This document shows, one piece after another, positions 40,101-49,161 of a stretch of 64,000 bases of DNA; the stretch's first letter is position 1, and each line of letters opens with the position of its first letter. The notes beneath the pieces are model-generated. The model was given only the letters and a program-made list of their open reading frames with translations, was not told where the DNA came from and did not search any database. The stretch covers positions 283,003-347,002 of the forward strand of contig JANVFP010000044.1 of the NCBI GenBank assembly GCA_027919835.1. Reading direction: 5' to 3'. Made by a program: the position numbers and the translations under genes. This DNA is from Lentinula raphanica (taxonomy: Eukaryota; Basidiomycota; Agaricomycetes; Agaricales; Omphalotaceae).

Positions 40101-41078
40101 ATATACTGACTGTGTTATGATTTGGAGTGATGTTGTTTTCCAATTGTGTCGTGTAAATTTTTTTATTTTGCATTTTCAGGGCCAATGAGGTGCCCCTGAA
40201 TTTTTTGAGCAATTTTTATGATTTTTTCAGATTTTTGCTATCAGATGAGATCAAGTTCTATTTTTAGCCCAATAAAGGTACTAGGATGCTAAATATAGCA
40301 TATACATCATATATACTGACTGTATAGTGGATTTGGGATGATTTGGAGTGATGAAAATTTTTACACTTGTCGCGTATTTTTTTTTATTTTGTGTTTTCAG
40401 GGCCAACAAGGCACCTCTGAATTTTTTGACTATTTTTAGGATTTTTTTCAGATTTTTTGCTACAAGATGAGATCATGATCAATTTTTTCCTTTTTTGGTA
40501 ATTTTGATGTGCCTGGGCCTGCAATAGGCTCTATACCATCCCTAAATATTTTTTGCATTTTTATTGATTTTTTGGGCTATTTTTAGTACCTACATTGGCC
40601 CTACATCATTTTTTATCATATGAGGTCATTTGCTTACATATCCTGATCTGACCTAATCAGGCCATTTTAGGTTTTTTATGAATTTTTATGAATTTTCGGG
40701 TTTTTTTGAAAATGTACTGCTTATTTAATATCTGGATAATTATTAATTACCCAAAACAGTAAATATAAGCCATATGTGACAGGTGGTGACAGGCATGTCC
40801 ACCCCCCGGGGCCATTTCCGGGACCCCCTCCGGGTTATCACAACTATTTGCAATAGGTACCCGATAACTTATCAGTACTTTTTACAAAAGTTTTACAGTA
40901 TCAGCTGCATGTCCCTCGTCCTGTACACCTACTTTCTACTCAAATCACGCAACGAGATCCCAGTCCCTCAACACGGACTTTATATTGACGGTAAGCGTCC
41001 CTTGGACTCATTCTAAAACCGCACTCAAGCCAACTTACAGAGGAAGATCCTTGGTTTAGAAACGGTGGCGGAGTGTGA
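37166..41078 (+). CDS. Unknown protein with a C2H2 zinc finger (family X, copy interrupted by a transposon)
   Basis: Paralogue of the gene at 32756-34107. The 4-codon exon MFYH (37166) is spliced at about 37180-37229 onto CPVCPFRSQTFDETFAHSQS, then H, a C2H2 finger. The body reads FRFILSSMQPVLHTCTYHFI, RCSSHYKRILNRTSEYR, NKCRKCDHPRF and STYLIFRTAYLRSAVFTNLG, aligning with the first copy. It is cut at codon DAMFTNMS by the 3.0 kb element (37894-40907). The continuation LVLYTYFLLKSRNEI starts at 40916, followed by one intron and EEDPWFRNGGGV, stop 41076-41078. Removing the element and one target duplication restores the frame. Only one finger is visible, against two in the sister gene. The next gene starts 62 bases downstream. 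Function unknown. Confidence 0.65.
37894..40907. mobile_element. Palindromic (foldback) DNA transposon copy 2, 3.01 kb, with perfect 8-bp target duplication
   Basis: Second copy of the element at 25354-28441, in opposite orientation. It begins acaggatacagtaaagc and ends gttttacagtatcagctg. Both flanks are catgtccc (37886-37893 and 40908-40915), a perfect 8-bp duplication. Left arm is 37894 to about 39255, centre about 290 bases, right arm about 39546-40907. Compared with copy 1 it lacks a few short blocks (for example about 20 bases around 38925 and around 38685). Both copies share the internal direct repeat gggcgcttatgggcgcttat in each arm. No protein is coded; short open frames across the centre repeat in mirrored form and are a by-product of the palindrome. 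Confidence 0.92.
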
Positions 41079-41140
41079 CGTAGACATACATGATGTGACT
41101 TTTCGTGAATGCATGTAACGCTCGTTATTCCAATACTACC

Positions 41141-42578
41141 ATGTCCTTTGAACAAAAATTTGACAACCTCATCGACTCGGCCAAAGATCTCTATTTCCAG
41201 ATCGCCCAACTCGACCCTCCCAGTCAGAACGCTTCTCCAACGTTGAAGAAGAAATTCCACAAGATGGTCCAGACCGTCAGCCAAGCCTCTGGCCAAACGT
41301 ACGACATCGTTATCGGTATGGGTCAGTTGATCGAAGACGAGCACGGTGGGCCGATTGACCCCAAAACACAATACCTGAACCCTCGTCAGCGCTCTCAGCA
41401 GCTACATCATCCTTTGCTAACGCATATATCCAGAAAACTTCCACAACAGCGACAACGAAACTGACGGAGCAGGGAATACTGCTCATAACCAGAATACTCC
41501 CGATCCAGGTGCCAGCCCAGACCAGGACCCACCCAACCCCGGCTCACCCAACCCCAATCAGAGTTCGCCACCTCCAGACGACCCAGCGCACATACAGATT
41601 GCCAACGACATCCTTGCCGAAATTTCACCCGACCGAGGCGAAGTCGTCGGACTCCCTCTCAAAGATTTTCTCAACATGGCCCTCCAAGGTGGCCACAACG
41701 GCAAGGTTCAAGAACAAGAATACGAAGCCTTTCGCCGGTCTGTCCTTGGATATCAGCCTGCCACTTTTGAGGAGATAGTGAGCCGTTTCTCAGCCCAATC
41801 CTTGTCATCCACTCAATCTATTACGCAGAAGAAAATGTTTAGAAACCACAACTCCAAACCCTCGTCTTTGCCCAAGACTGCTCTCCGAGTCCTCCAGCTT
41901 GACGATATCGAAGATGACACGGAGCGTTTAACCCGTCGAGAGCGATACGTCTTCTACGGGTCAAATCAAGACAACGTATCGGTCTATGTATCTACCGTAC
42001 TGCGCAACATCGAAGGAATCAAAGCGTATAAAGACTGGTACAGCCTCCCGCTCGCCTTCAAAAAGCAGTTCCGAAAAGACATCGCCCGCACTCTCCAACC
42101 CCAAGCTTTCCAAGAGCTCGACCGCATGCAAGGAAGGATTACGCCCAAGGAGCTCCAGAAACTGTACAACAAACTCACCAATCCCACACGGAAAAAATAC
42201 GACAAACTCGTGGACCGCCGTAAACGCCTGCTCAAGCTATTTGACGCCGTATGTTTCTCACTGCTCATTGAGTGCTATGCTCACCCTCCCTAGTGCGGCC
42301 CCGTGGTCCTCCTCGATCCCACTTTTTCCAAGATGACTGGACGCGGTCAATATCCGCAACAATCGTCGACGTTCTGTAACGCGCTGGATGAGATTGTTTA
42401 CAGAATCAAAGAAAATCCAATCAGTCCTGACAGACACTTGGCTGGACGACGCTTTGTACTTAGGGCAATGCTGGCCATTGGAGGCACACACGTCGAGGAT
42501 TACGTCCGACACTTTTTAAACAACCATACCTCGCCGGAAATGGCACTTGACTTTGACGATGACTACATGGAAGAATAG
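41141..42578 (+). CDS. Unknown protein, coiled and charged
   Basis: Starts 62 bases after the family X gene, same strand. First exon MSFEQKFDNLIDSAKDLYFQ with LKKKFHKMVQTVSQ. An intron at about 41386-41434 leads to a Pro/Asn-rich linker (ASPDQDPPNPGSPNPNQ). Then comes a mostly helical, charged region: VSVYVSTVLRNIEGIKAYKD, SLPLAFKKQFRKDIARTL, ELQKLYNKLTNPTRKKYDKL and VDRRKRLLKLFDA. A second intron (about 42250-42294) leads to CGPVVLLDPTFSKMTGRG and an acidic end (ALDFDDDYMEE), stop 42576-42578. Predicted length is about 450 residues. I do not recognise a family. Linkage suggests membership of the same gene set as the YR-helicase and the zinc-finger proteins. Its last 16 bases overlap the end of the convergent F-box-like gene. 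Confidence 0.6.
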
Positions 42579-43943
42579 ATACGTTGATACCTATCCCAAA
42601 TCTTGTAACCGTTCAACCAAAACTCTCTCAATCCAATCGAACCCTTGTTTTCTTCAATTTTAGCCAGCAGCAAATTCGCATCCACTGTCCTCTCTCCTAA
42701 TTCGTTGAACTTTAGTCGTATCGGATAATCCCCGCAGATCACATTGTCGCTCTTGAAAAACAATGTCAGATTTTACCAGCGTCGCAGGATACTTCACTCA
42801 CCATCTCGCTTCCGTCTTCCCAATCAACCACAAGCTCCTGTAACGCTGAATATCCGATAAACTCTCTCAGTCTACCTGCACGCTCATCCCCACCCCCTTT
42901 CATGCAGACTTTTACTATGTTCGCGAACGAACCGTACCCATCATCCAAAGAGTCCCATCGATCCGTAATTGGAGTTGAAATCGTCAACTCCCGGACATTA
43001 CACCACGAGTGGCGTAGGCAATTGACAAATGCAAAGGGGACCTCGGCCTTATTGATTTCCATTTGGACCATCACATCACTCTGGTAACTCCCACTCGGCC
43101 CTTTGACGACCAGCTCCTCCAGCCACCTGCAGCTGTTGGCTATCATGACCCCTGAATCCACTGACCCTCGCCCCAAACCCCAAATAGGGTCCTCCTTCGT
43201 GTAGGTCAAGGCGAGGAACTTGACCGATTTGGGGACTTGGTGGAAAAGACGGTAAAGACCCGCCCCTGCCGCCAAGAACAACACCCTGCCATCCACCGTC
43301 AAATCCAGCCGTAAAAGGCCGCCCAGAGCCAGGTGAAGTATGCGAAGAGACACTGTCACACTGTTCGCCACAACCCCGTCTACGCTCAACCCTCTCAGAC
43401 CCTCCAGTTTCAGCGCATGGAACTGTAGTTCCCTTCTGTCTCCTGCGTGAGGAAAAAATGATTCGTCGATGCGGCACCGCACCAGATTCGCCCAGATTGT
43501 TCGTGGGAGCGCAACCGCCCACTCGAGGAACTCACCTCCAAGTCGGACATCGTACAACGAGAGGGTGGAGATCCTGTCGCAATCAACGAGTACGCTGGAA
43601 AAAAGTTTGCCAGTATCGAAATTTGTCGCGAGCGCACTAGAAAGTTCACCCGTATGAGGACGGCCCACGACGACGTGTCGAACCTTCCCCTTCTCCTCCA
43701 ACTCGAGTTCTACGCCGGGTTCGGAAAATTGGACGACGCTCCCCAAGACGTCTAGCGAAACTTGATGAAATTGTCGGCTTGTCAAGCTGAAATGCAAGAC
43801 GCCATCGTCCCTCATCTCCTCTGGGTCTCTGGCCCCACCGTATGCTAAATTGAAAATTTCGAGCAATATTTCACTTGGTATGTCTATCGTGCGCTGTGAG
43901 TACCAAATACATGAGAGTTGTCTCGCTTGATCTTACCAGGCAT
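42563..43943 (-). CDS. F-box-like protein, agaric expanded family (copy 1)
   Basis: A 7-base coding first exon (ATGCCTG, start at 43943) is spliced onto DIPSEILLEIFNLAYGG, which matches the start of an F-box (PxEILxxIF) that would bind Skp1 in an SCF ubiquitin ligase. A long intronless part of about 360 residues follows, with LTSRQFHQVSLDVLG and repeating hydrophobic strands (CRWLEELVVKG, NVRELTISTPI, ALQELVVDW) suggestive of degenerate leucine-rich repeats. A GTGAGT...TCAAG intron (about 42744-42793) joins GSEM to SDNVICGDYPIRLKFNELGE. The end is FWLNGYKIWDRYQ, stop 42563-42565. It is closely related to the next gene (44076-45422), with the same first-exon layout and ending. Target unknown. 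Large lineage-specific families of this kind are common in Agaricomycetes. Confidence 0.7.
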
Positions 43944-44075
43944 GGGCGGGAGATACGTCTTGTGAGAACCCAAATCCACCCAGCCCTACTTATCACCATT
44001 CAAATTAATTATACCGAATTTGACTTGAATCCGATGCGCTTCCAGCGACCATCACACTTGACGTCTACCCTACGA

Positions 44076-45422
44076 TCATCGATCCCATACCAAGCGTCCG
44101 TTGAGCCAGAACTGGGTTAGCTCGGTCCTTTCCTTATTCTCTTCTATTTTTGCCTTCATCAACACTGGATCCACACTTTTTACACCCAACTCGTTGAATC
44201 TCATCCGTTTGATCGTCGAAAAAGGAAAAACCAGGTTCTCCACCTGCAACACCAATGTCAGCCCCGATTCACGCACAAACACCGTGCTCACCATCTCCTC
44301 GCTGTTGACCCAATCCACCACGAGCTCTGTAAGAACTGTGAATTGCCGTAATAAGCTCTGAAGTCTTCCTGGCTCTCCAACGTCCACCCGGACCCTAACT
44401 GTGCGGACACCCAGCAAACCATAGTCCAGTGCGCGTACTGAGATCGTGATCGGAGTGGAAATTGTCAACTCCCCGATTTCGCACTCATCCGCACTGATCA
44501 TCGAGAGGAACGACAGAGGACCGGTCGCTTTGGCAATCGGAATACTGATCTTCGTCTCACCATCGTAGTGCAAGTCGAAAGACCTCAACCCAAGCCACTT
44601 CAATTGGCCACAACTCTGTATCATCTCCACCGCCACATATGTCATCGCGTAAGCCACATAGTCGTAGTACAACCCTCCAGCGACATTCATCGAGAGGTAT
44701 TCAATCGAGCGGGGTAGGAAAAACTCTTCGGGCTGATCTTGAGTGCCCCAAGAAGAATCCAACGCCGCATCAATGTCCAGCGCAGCCCGCTCTAGGTCGA
44801 CCGAACAAAGCTGGAGGAAACTCATGTTGGTGAGAGTGGAGCTGTGGCAATAAGATGTCACGTTCTGTAGAGATACCGAAGAAAACTGCAGTTTCAGCCT
44901 TGACTCTTTTGGGGGAAAGAACGTCGCATCCAGGTGGCAATTGTCGAGAAAAACATTGATGGGACATCTCAGACCGGCCGACCATTCAAAGAAATGGCGG
45001 TCGAGATCGTTCTCACCCAACGAAAGAAAGGCGAGGTTCAAGGCAGGCAAGACCACGTCGACGAGGCGCTTCCACTCTCTCCCCCAGCTAAATCCCACTC
45101 GATCCAAGCTCCAACCACCAAAATTTGGGCTGTTAAATGAGCCAATGATGATGTGTCGAACTCTTGTTGGATCCCTCGGCGACGTCACTGCACCAGGGTG
45201 CTTCAAGTTGACCACCGTACCCAGCACCTCCTGCGATAATCGATGAAACTGACGGCTCACAAGGCCAAAGCCCAGGATCCCAGCGGGGTCCAGCGAACGA
45301 GGATCTTCGCGGTAGTCGTACACCAGCCTTGCAATAGCCAGCAGTATTTCTTCAGGAATCCCTATCACGCATTGTCAGTCTTGGGCTACCCACATAGTTT
45401 TCTTTTGAGTCTTACCAGGCAT
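44076..45422 (-). CDS. F-box-like protein, agaric expanded family (copy 2)
   Basis: Paralogue of the gene at 42563-43943. The first exon ATGCCTG (start 45422) is spliced at about 45366-45415 onto GIPEEILLAIARLVYDYRED, the F-box beginning, then LGFGLVSRQFHRLSQEVLGT. Later stretches are IELTISTPITISVRALDYG-like strands (read as IGELTISTPI), LTELVVDWVNSEEM and KRMRFNELGVKSVDPVLMKA. The end FWLNGRLVWDR stops at 44076-44078. Unlike its sister it has no intron near the 3' end. About 430 residues are predicted. The role as a substrate adaptor of SCF ligases is inferred from the F-box only. Confidence 0.7.
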
Positions 45423-45605
45423 TATCGCCGTTGCAGTTTGAGCGAATAGAAACCTCGCATGTCCAATATATAGCAAAGCCTGATAGGACAAATTTGACCC
45501 AAAATCGTGCCAAAACTCATGACAGGTCAAGTTTGGATAAACCTATTCTTTGCGCTTAGGCAATCGGGTCCTGTCACGAAAAATGTTTCTAATACTATCG
45601 ATCCT

Positions 45606-46999
45606 TTACTGAACGACATCCAAAAGTTCCGTCATCGTCGAAAAGTTTTCCAACCGTCTCTCCAGCGCATTTCCCTTTGCCTTCATCATCTTCGCAAACC
45701 CTTTCGGGTCTTGCTCTTTGTATTCTTTCTCTGTCCTGCAACCATTCTCAACCCAACGAAATATCGCCCCGGCGCTATATTGGGTGAATGATGTGCGACA
45801 GTCCCCCTCGACGATAGGCGTGTTGGAGTGGGTGATACACGCCGACGGAATCATGATGGTGGACCCTGCAGGGAAGTCAATCACCAGCTCAAGTTCCCAT
45901 AGGACCAACTGGCCACTACGAGTGGGATCGAAAGCCCCCAATGCGGTGATTGAGCACCAACCGCAAGCCCAGTTAAGCGGGTCCCTATGTTTCCATGTCC
46001 ACACGTTTCCTCCGAGATTGAACCCTGAGGCCATCCACACCGAGTTTTCAAAATTATCTGCGAGTCCTGTCTTGGCCCGTACGGTGTCTCGTACATTTTG
46101 ATACTTCTCAAATAGTCGCGGCGCCCACGTTTTGAAGGCTTCTGTACACGGAGCGTCACTAACGAGGAACCGTGGTATTGAACGACGATCAACTCACGGT
46201 TGTGGTATCCGACGATCCTCCTCATATCCTTGTCCTTCATCACACCGTCCACAAATCCCTTCAGACCCTTCGGCTTCAACCTGACCGGGCGAGAGTTACC
46301 CATACCCATGGACACCCCCGCGTTGCAAGCAGGAAACGCCCCTCGCTTGTGGTCTTGGTCAGATCTGTACGCCTCAGCCATCTGGTGGTGGACCCGACTC
46401 GCGGCTTCATCGTAACTCTTGTCCCCCGGCTTCCCGCATAGCACAGATACGATTCGTTCTTTGCAGTCTGTGATTGGTCCAGGAGTCCTTTCAAAATGTC
46501 AACTCTGGACAGAAGGTACTACTCAAAACCACTCACAGCCCGTTCCACTTGATATGAGTGAAACCCTTTTCCTTCACAAGACGCTCCGCGCTGTATCTTG
46601 CCTGTCTCTCCTCAACACTTCCCATCTCTTCCTCCGTTCCGCGGTTTCCTGTATGAGCGCCTTTGGCGACGCTAAAGTTGTCAGCGTTCGTGCCAACCGC
46701 AATCGGCTCGGCATGTTTCAGCACTCTGGCCAATGAAGCCTTGGGTTTTCCTGGATCAGCAGCCCTCTCCAACTTACGCCTCACCCTCCTTCTCTCGTTC
46801 TGCCGGGATCGTTTCCGCTTTCTATTTCCGTTAGACGAATCTACCGCAGACGAATGTCAGTAATAGCCCTATTCTGAACCACGCCCCAACGTACCTTGTC
46901 CTTCTATCAAACCATCCTTTTCTTCATCAGACGCACCCTCCTCCACCCCTCCTTCATCATTGTCCTCTTCTTCAAATGCATCGGATTCGTAGACATCCA
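45606..46999 (-). CDS. TET/JBP-like 2-oxoglutarate/Fe(II) dioxygenase
   Basis: Resembles the agaricomycete TET/JBP proteins, which oxidise 5-methylcytosine in DNA; the Coprinopsis member CcTET has proven activity. Read on the minus strand, an acidic N-terminus (MDVYESDAFEEE, start 46999) is spliced to a basic, nuclear-signal-like stretch (NRKRKRSRQNERRRVRRKLE). Then come a linker, VLCGKPGDKSYDEAASR and GFVDGVMKDKDMRRIVGYHN. A further intron leads to FKTWAPRLFEKYQNVRDTV. The catalytic core is GGNVWTWKHRDPLNWACGWC (HxD iron ligands), FDPTRSGQLVLWELELVIDF, IPSACITHSNTPI (distal His) and DCRTSFTQYSAGAIFRWVEN (Arg for 2-oxoglutarate). The stop is at 45606. Around 46455-46490 the frames of LLDQSQTAK and CKERIVSVLCG do not join simply. 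This may be an intron I misplaced or a 1-base frameshift that would disable the gene. Confidence 0.75.
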
Positions 47000-47248
47000 T
47001 GCCGTCTTCTTTAAGCGTTACCTCAGAGCCTTGCTCCGCCGCACGCCTTAAAAGAGCGGAAAAATCAATTGTCAGCGACCGAATTGGGTCGCCAATCTTT
47101 TGTTTTGTCTATCCAATACTTCAACCTATGATGCTTGATAAGTCAAACAGGTCACCCACGCTCCGCAGCCAGTAAGGCATCGTCTTGAACGATGCGAGAG
47201 AGAAGAAGAGGGCATGGTCATGTGACAGCGAATCAACGAAAGTGACCT

Positions 47249-47450
47249 GTTAGGTTAGGTTAGGTTAGGTTAGGGTTCGGGGTTCTCACGCGCGAAGCGC
47301 GTTTGGTTAGGGTTCGGGGTTGGGTTGGTTAGGGTTCGGGGTTGGGTTGGTTAGGGTTCGGGGTTGGGTTGTTAGGGTTCGGGGTTGGGTTGGTTAGGGG
47401 TTTGGTGGGGGTTTGGGGGCTTGCCCCCATGGTTAGAGGTTAGGGGTCGA
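47249..47450. repeat. Telomere-like TTAGG/TTAGGG tract
   Basis: Begins with five tandem ttaggt units, then ttagggttcggggttctcac, then about four copies of a 22-base unit (ttagggttcggggttgggtt plus gg) and a degenerate G-rich tail with ttgcccccatggttag. TTAGGG is the usual telomere repeat of Agaricomycetes, but the interspersed ttcggggttggg shows this is an interstitial, degenerate tract or a satellite rather than a chromosome end. An 18-base hairpin-forming segment (cacgcgcgaagcgcg) interrupts it. Confidence 0.85.
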
Positions 47451-47556
47451 GGATATCTTCATTTTTGAAGAAGTTAGAAATGGAGAAAATGTCATGTGAT
47501 ATTCTTACAAGTCATGACACATCACAGGTGCGGACTAACCGTCCCGAAAATAACCC

Positions 47557-47763
47557 GATGCCGAATGTCTACACTCTTCGTCTCTCACCACCACCTTCAA
47601 CGATCTTGGAGGCACACAATCGGTTGGGACTCTAGCCCAACCTATTGTAGCACCATCTCAGGCATTCTGGACCTGGATGGTCGTGTTCCAAGATCGGACA
47701 AGGCTTTGGACTCACTTGGCGCTCGACTCTCTTCAGCGTCCGATTCCTACTTTGAGTCGATAA
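47557..47763 (+). repeat. Dispersed repeat copy A (5'-truncated)
   Basis: About 207 bases sharing the core of the dispersed repeat found at 49162, 57535 and 61142. It starts with a broken form of the inverted repeat (gatgccgaatgtctac) and continues through cttcaacgatcttggaggca, gcattctggacctggatggt and gactctcttcagcgtccgat. Identity to the other copies is very high over the core. It lies about 560 bases upstream of the TET/JBP-like gene start, pointing away from that gene. Confidence 0.9.
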
Positions 47764-47911
47764 TGGTACCGCCGAGTTTTCTTTCCACCAGGTGAGCATT
47801 CTCAGATTGGCTGGCCCTCTCATAAACCGACTCCCTCAGAAAGAATCAGTAACCTACCGCTCAGGTCACCAATAATAGCCAAGAAAAAAAAGGTTCGAAT
47901 GTAATCAATAG

Positions 47912-48011
47912 GTCCACTGCGAGAATCGAACTCGCACCACTTGAGTATGTATAATCTCATGGAATTGAAACATATGGAACTCAAGTGCTCTAACCATTGA
48001 GCTAAGTGAAT
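47912..48011 (-). tRNA. tRNA-like gene 1, enlarged anticodon arm
   Basis: On the minus strand: acceptor ATTCACT/AGTGGAC, D arm with A-box TAGCTCAATGGTTAGAGC, T arm GCGAGTTCGATTCTCGC (B-box). A 5-bp anticodon stem CTTGA/TCAAG encloses a 36-base loop. If an intron of about 29 bases is assumed, the anticodon would be TCC. The stem can instead extend to a perfect 7 bp (CTTGAGT/ACTCAAG). A run of eight T (complement 47884-47891) about 20 bases downstream fits a Pol III terminator. Could be an intron-containing tRNA, a pseudogene or a tRNA-like small RNA. Confidence 0.55.
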
Positions 48012-48079
48012 GTTGTAGTGCCCCGATGCAGTTACAACTATCTTATTCAAAAAAACAGATAGTAGGATCCCTTCGCATT

Positions 48080-48175
48080 GTCCACTACGAGATTCGAACT
48101 CGCATCACTTGGGTGAGATCGACATCGACATGGAGACAAATAACCCAAGCGCTCTAACCATTGAGCTAAGTGAAC
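48080..48175 (-). tRNA. tRNA-like gene 2, enlarged anticodon arm
   Basis: Minus strand. Acceptor GTTCACT/AGTGGAC, A-box TAGCTCAATGGTTAGAGC, B-box GAGTTCGAATCTCG. The anticodon arm is CTTGGGT...ACCCAAG, a perfect 7-bp stem around a loop of about 29 bases. Relative to gene 1 the stem shows a paired change (A to G on one side, T to C on the other). Seven T (complement 48049-48055) follow about 25 bases downstream. The anticodon is not clear (TAT if an intron is assumed). Confidence 0.5.
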
Positions 48176-48503
48176 ATGCAAAGAAACCCTCTCCGATTCT
48201 ACACAACCCACAATATGGTAAGCCTACCCTGCTGATCTTTTTCCTTTATACACAGCCCGACGTCTTCTTGTTATTGTAATGCAACTGAACATCAATGCTT
48301 CACATCCACACAAGTACTCACGTCAAGCTGTAAATCCTTGAAAACAAATCACACGCGAGATAGAGCGCCAAGTTTCGCGTTAGTCAGGATTTAGGCGTTG
48401 GGTTGGTTCGGGATCAGGTTAGAGCTTCGGCTTTATCTACATCGCCTTCAAGACAACCCCCTGATGAAGTTCTGGCTGAAAAAAGATGGTTGGTTCTTTT
48501 AAG

Positions 48504-48596
48504 GTCCACTGTGGGATTCGAACCCGCATCGCTTGAGTACAACCTCTGAGATATGCCCACAAACCCCAAGTGCTCTAACCATTGAGCTAAGTGAAC
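48504..48596 (-). tRNA. tRNA-like gene 3, enlarged anticodon arm
   Basis: Minus strand. Acceptor GTTCACT/AGTGGAC, A-box as in the neighbours, B-box GGGTTCGAATCCC with a paired change in the T stem (GCGGG/CCCAC side one mismatch). The anticodon arm CTTGGGG...ACTCAAG pairs less well and lacks the invariant T33, so a normal tRNA is unlikely. Six T follow about 20 bases downstream. Confidence 0.45.
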
Positions 48597-48713
48597 GTTG
48601 TAAGTTGGAACACCTTACAGCACAAACCGGTGTTCTGTGGTCTCACAAATCAAAAAGTTAACAGCCCGCCTCCACCTGCACAAAAAAAACAGAAAGTGGG
48701 ATTCCTTCGCATT

Positions 48714-48805
48714 GTCCACTGCGAGATTCGAACTCGCATCACTTGAGTATGATATCGACATGGAGACAAATAACCCAAGCGCTCTAACCATTGAGCTAAG
48801 TGAAC
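48714..48805 (-). tRNA. tRNA-like gene 4, enlarged anticodon arm
   Basis: Minus strand, part of the block duplicated from gene 2. Acceptor GTTCACT/AGTGGAC, A-box TAGCTCAATGGTTAGAGC, B-box GAGTTCGAATCTCG. The anticodon stem CTTGGGT/ACTCAAG has one G-T pair within 7 bp, and the loop is 24-28 bases. Eight T (complement 48682-48689) follow about 25 bases downstream. Confidence 0.5.
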
Positions 48806-49161
48806 ATGCAATGAGTCCCTCTCCGAATGTCCAAACCCACAATAAGACCGGCTTCGGTTAGGCCTCAAGGTTCGATTTTCCTAGTGCACGTATTATAAAA
48901 CCATGCTGTTCTTTCCCTTGTATACACATATTCTACTTATACCCGCTCCACGTCTCCCTCTTATTGCAATGGCATTGAACGAGAATGCTTCGTATTCTCC
49001 ATCCATCTCACACAAGCATTCCCATCATCAAGCTGTAAATCCTCGAAAAACGCCTATAAAATACAGGTCAAAGTTGTTAGTGGTCCAATTTTGACCAAGC
49101 ACGATCCCCCGCAAGAACTGCACACTCTTCTGGTGAAATTTCGCTGTATTTGACCGAGACA

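Larger units (their letters stand above)
48050..49050. repeat. Tandem duplicated block carrying tRNA-like genes
   Basis: The segment from about 48050 to 48350 (T run, tRNA-like gene 2, acacaacccacaat, then gtattgcaatg-like sequence and gctgtaaatcc) reappears diverged at about 48682-49045 with tRNA-like gene 4 and the same order of landmarks, ending in caagctgtaaatcctcgaaa. The duplication explains two of the four clustered tRNA-like genes. Confidence 0.7.

Noticed and set aside
47249..47450. True chromosome end
   Set aside because: Ordinary-looking sequence with genes continues on both sides and the TTAGGG units are interrupted by other G-rich sequence, so it is interstitial or satellite-like.
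47912..48805. CRISPR-like array from the four regularly spaced similar units
   Set aside because: The repeated units are tRNA-like with acceptor, D and T arms and lie 95-420 bases apart; this is a eukaryotic genome and there are no spacer-repeat features.
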